Shown here piece by piece: positions 63,917-64,000 of a DNA stretch of 64,000 nucleotides. The DNA lies in assembly GCF_050624435.1 (NCBI RefSeq), contig NC_134542.1, positions 115,117,677 through 115,181,676 of the forward strand, written 5' to 3'. Numbering within the stretch: position 1 is the first letter of the stretch; each line of letters starts with the position of its first letter. The DNA comes from Tenrec ecaudatus (taxonomy: Eukaryota; Chordata; Mammalia; Afrosoricida; Tenrecidae). The position numbers were made by a program, and so were the translations under genes. Under the pieces are notes generated by a model, which was not told where the DNA came from, searched no databases, and was given only the letters and a program-made list of their open reading frames with translations.

Positions 63917-64000
63917 CTTCTCTGTAACTTAAGGGATGTGAAAAGGAGAGTTCAAAGTAGAGAGTTTACAACATCGTAGATAGTCTGCCTTTTAAGTTTA

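Noticed and set aside
1..64000. A novel multi-gene defence or metabolic system
   Set aside because: No cluster of intact coding genes is present; nearly all coding-like signal is decayed LINE, ERV or transposon sequence.

Overview
This window looks like non-coding mammalian nuclear DNA, intergenic or deep-intronic. I recognise no intact host protein-coding gene or exon. The sequence suggests an afrotherian, most likely a tenrec such as Echinops telfairi. The grounds are: about 28 copies or parts of copies of the afrotherian tRNA-derived SINE (AfroSINE); many pieces of an RTE/BovB-type LINE; about ten copies of a young L1 3' end with a distinctive AATAAA-containing terminus; and two short hAT elements that match SPIN, a horizontally transferred transposon known from tenrec among the few mammals that carry it. 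Old placental repeats (MIR, L2, MLT1, MER5A-like, L1M) lie underneath. The species call is an inference from repeats and was not checked by any search.

Layout. 0-8 kb: unassigned DNA with scattered MIR/L2/AfroSINE, an L1M 3' end (3.9-4.6 kb), a SPIN element (5.6 kb) and an L1 ORF2 fragment (7.3-8.3 kb). 8.3-10.4 kb: a broken ERVL provirus on the minus strand (3' LTR, polypurine tract, integrase-end/dUTPase remnant) abutting an ERVL-type LTR in the opposite orientation. 13.6-22 kb: RTE and AfroSINE territory, ending in an RTE copy (19.4-21.8 kb) split by a probable mRNA 3' retrocopy, an ERVL LTR and an L1 3' end. 26-31 kb: AfroSINEs interrupted by L1 insertions, including an L1 with an inverted 5' part, and a solo LTR with a perfect 5-bp target duplication. 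32-36.5 kb: a mariner-type transposase relic, a long unassigned stretch and a second hAT-like MITE. 36.5-43 kb: L1 and RTE copies nested three deep, an unexplained insertion of about 860 bp, and an L1 copy carrying a 26-bp perfect inverted repeat. 43.9 kb: a processed U6 snRNA pseudogene. 44.5-46.7 kb: the longest young L1 3' end and a tRNA-Gly-derived SINE. 50-64 kb: an L1 with a 13-bp target duplication, an L1M copy split by an LTR, an RTE copy, a 'TATACTCG' MITE, nested AfroSINEs, a long L1 3' end and a solo LTR with a perfect 5-bp duplication.

These parts do not work together as a gene system. What links them is retrotransposition: L1 machinery explains the L1, U6 and probable mRNA retrocopies (poly(A) tails, 9-15 bp duplications). 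The shared 3' end of AfroSINE and RTE suggests RTE mobilises the SINE. I found no operon, CRISPR array or novel multi-gene system. The best leads for something undescribed are the roughly 860-bp insertion in RTE (39.84-40.70 kb), an 88-bp sequence repeated at 33.0 and 62.1 kb, and the tRNA-Gly SINE.
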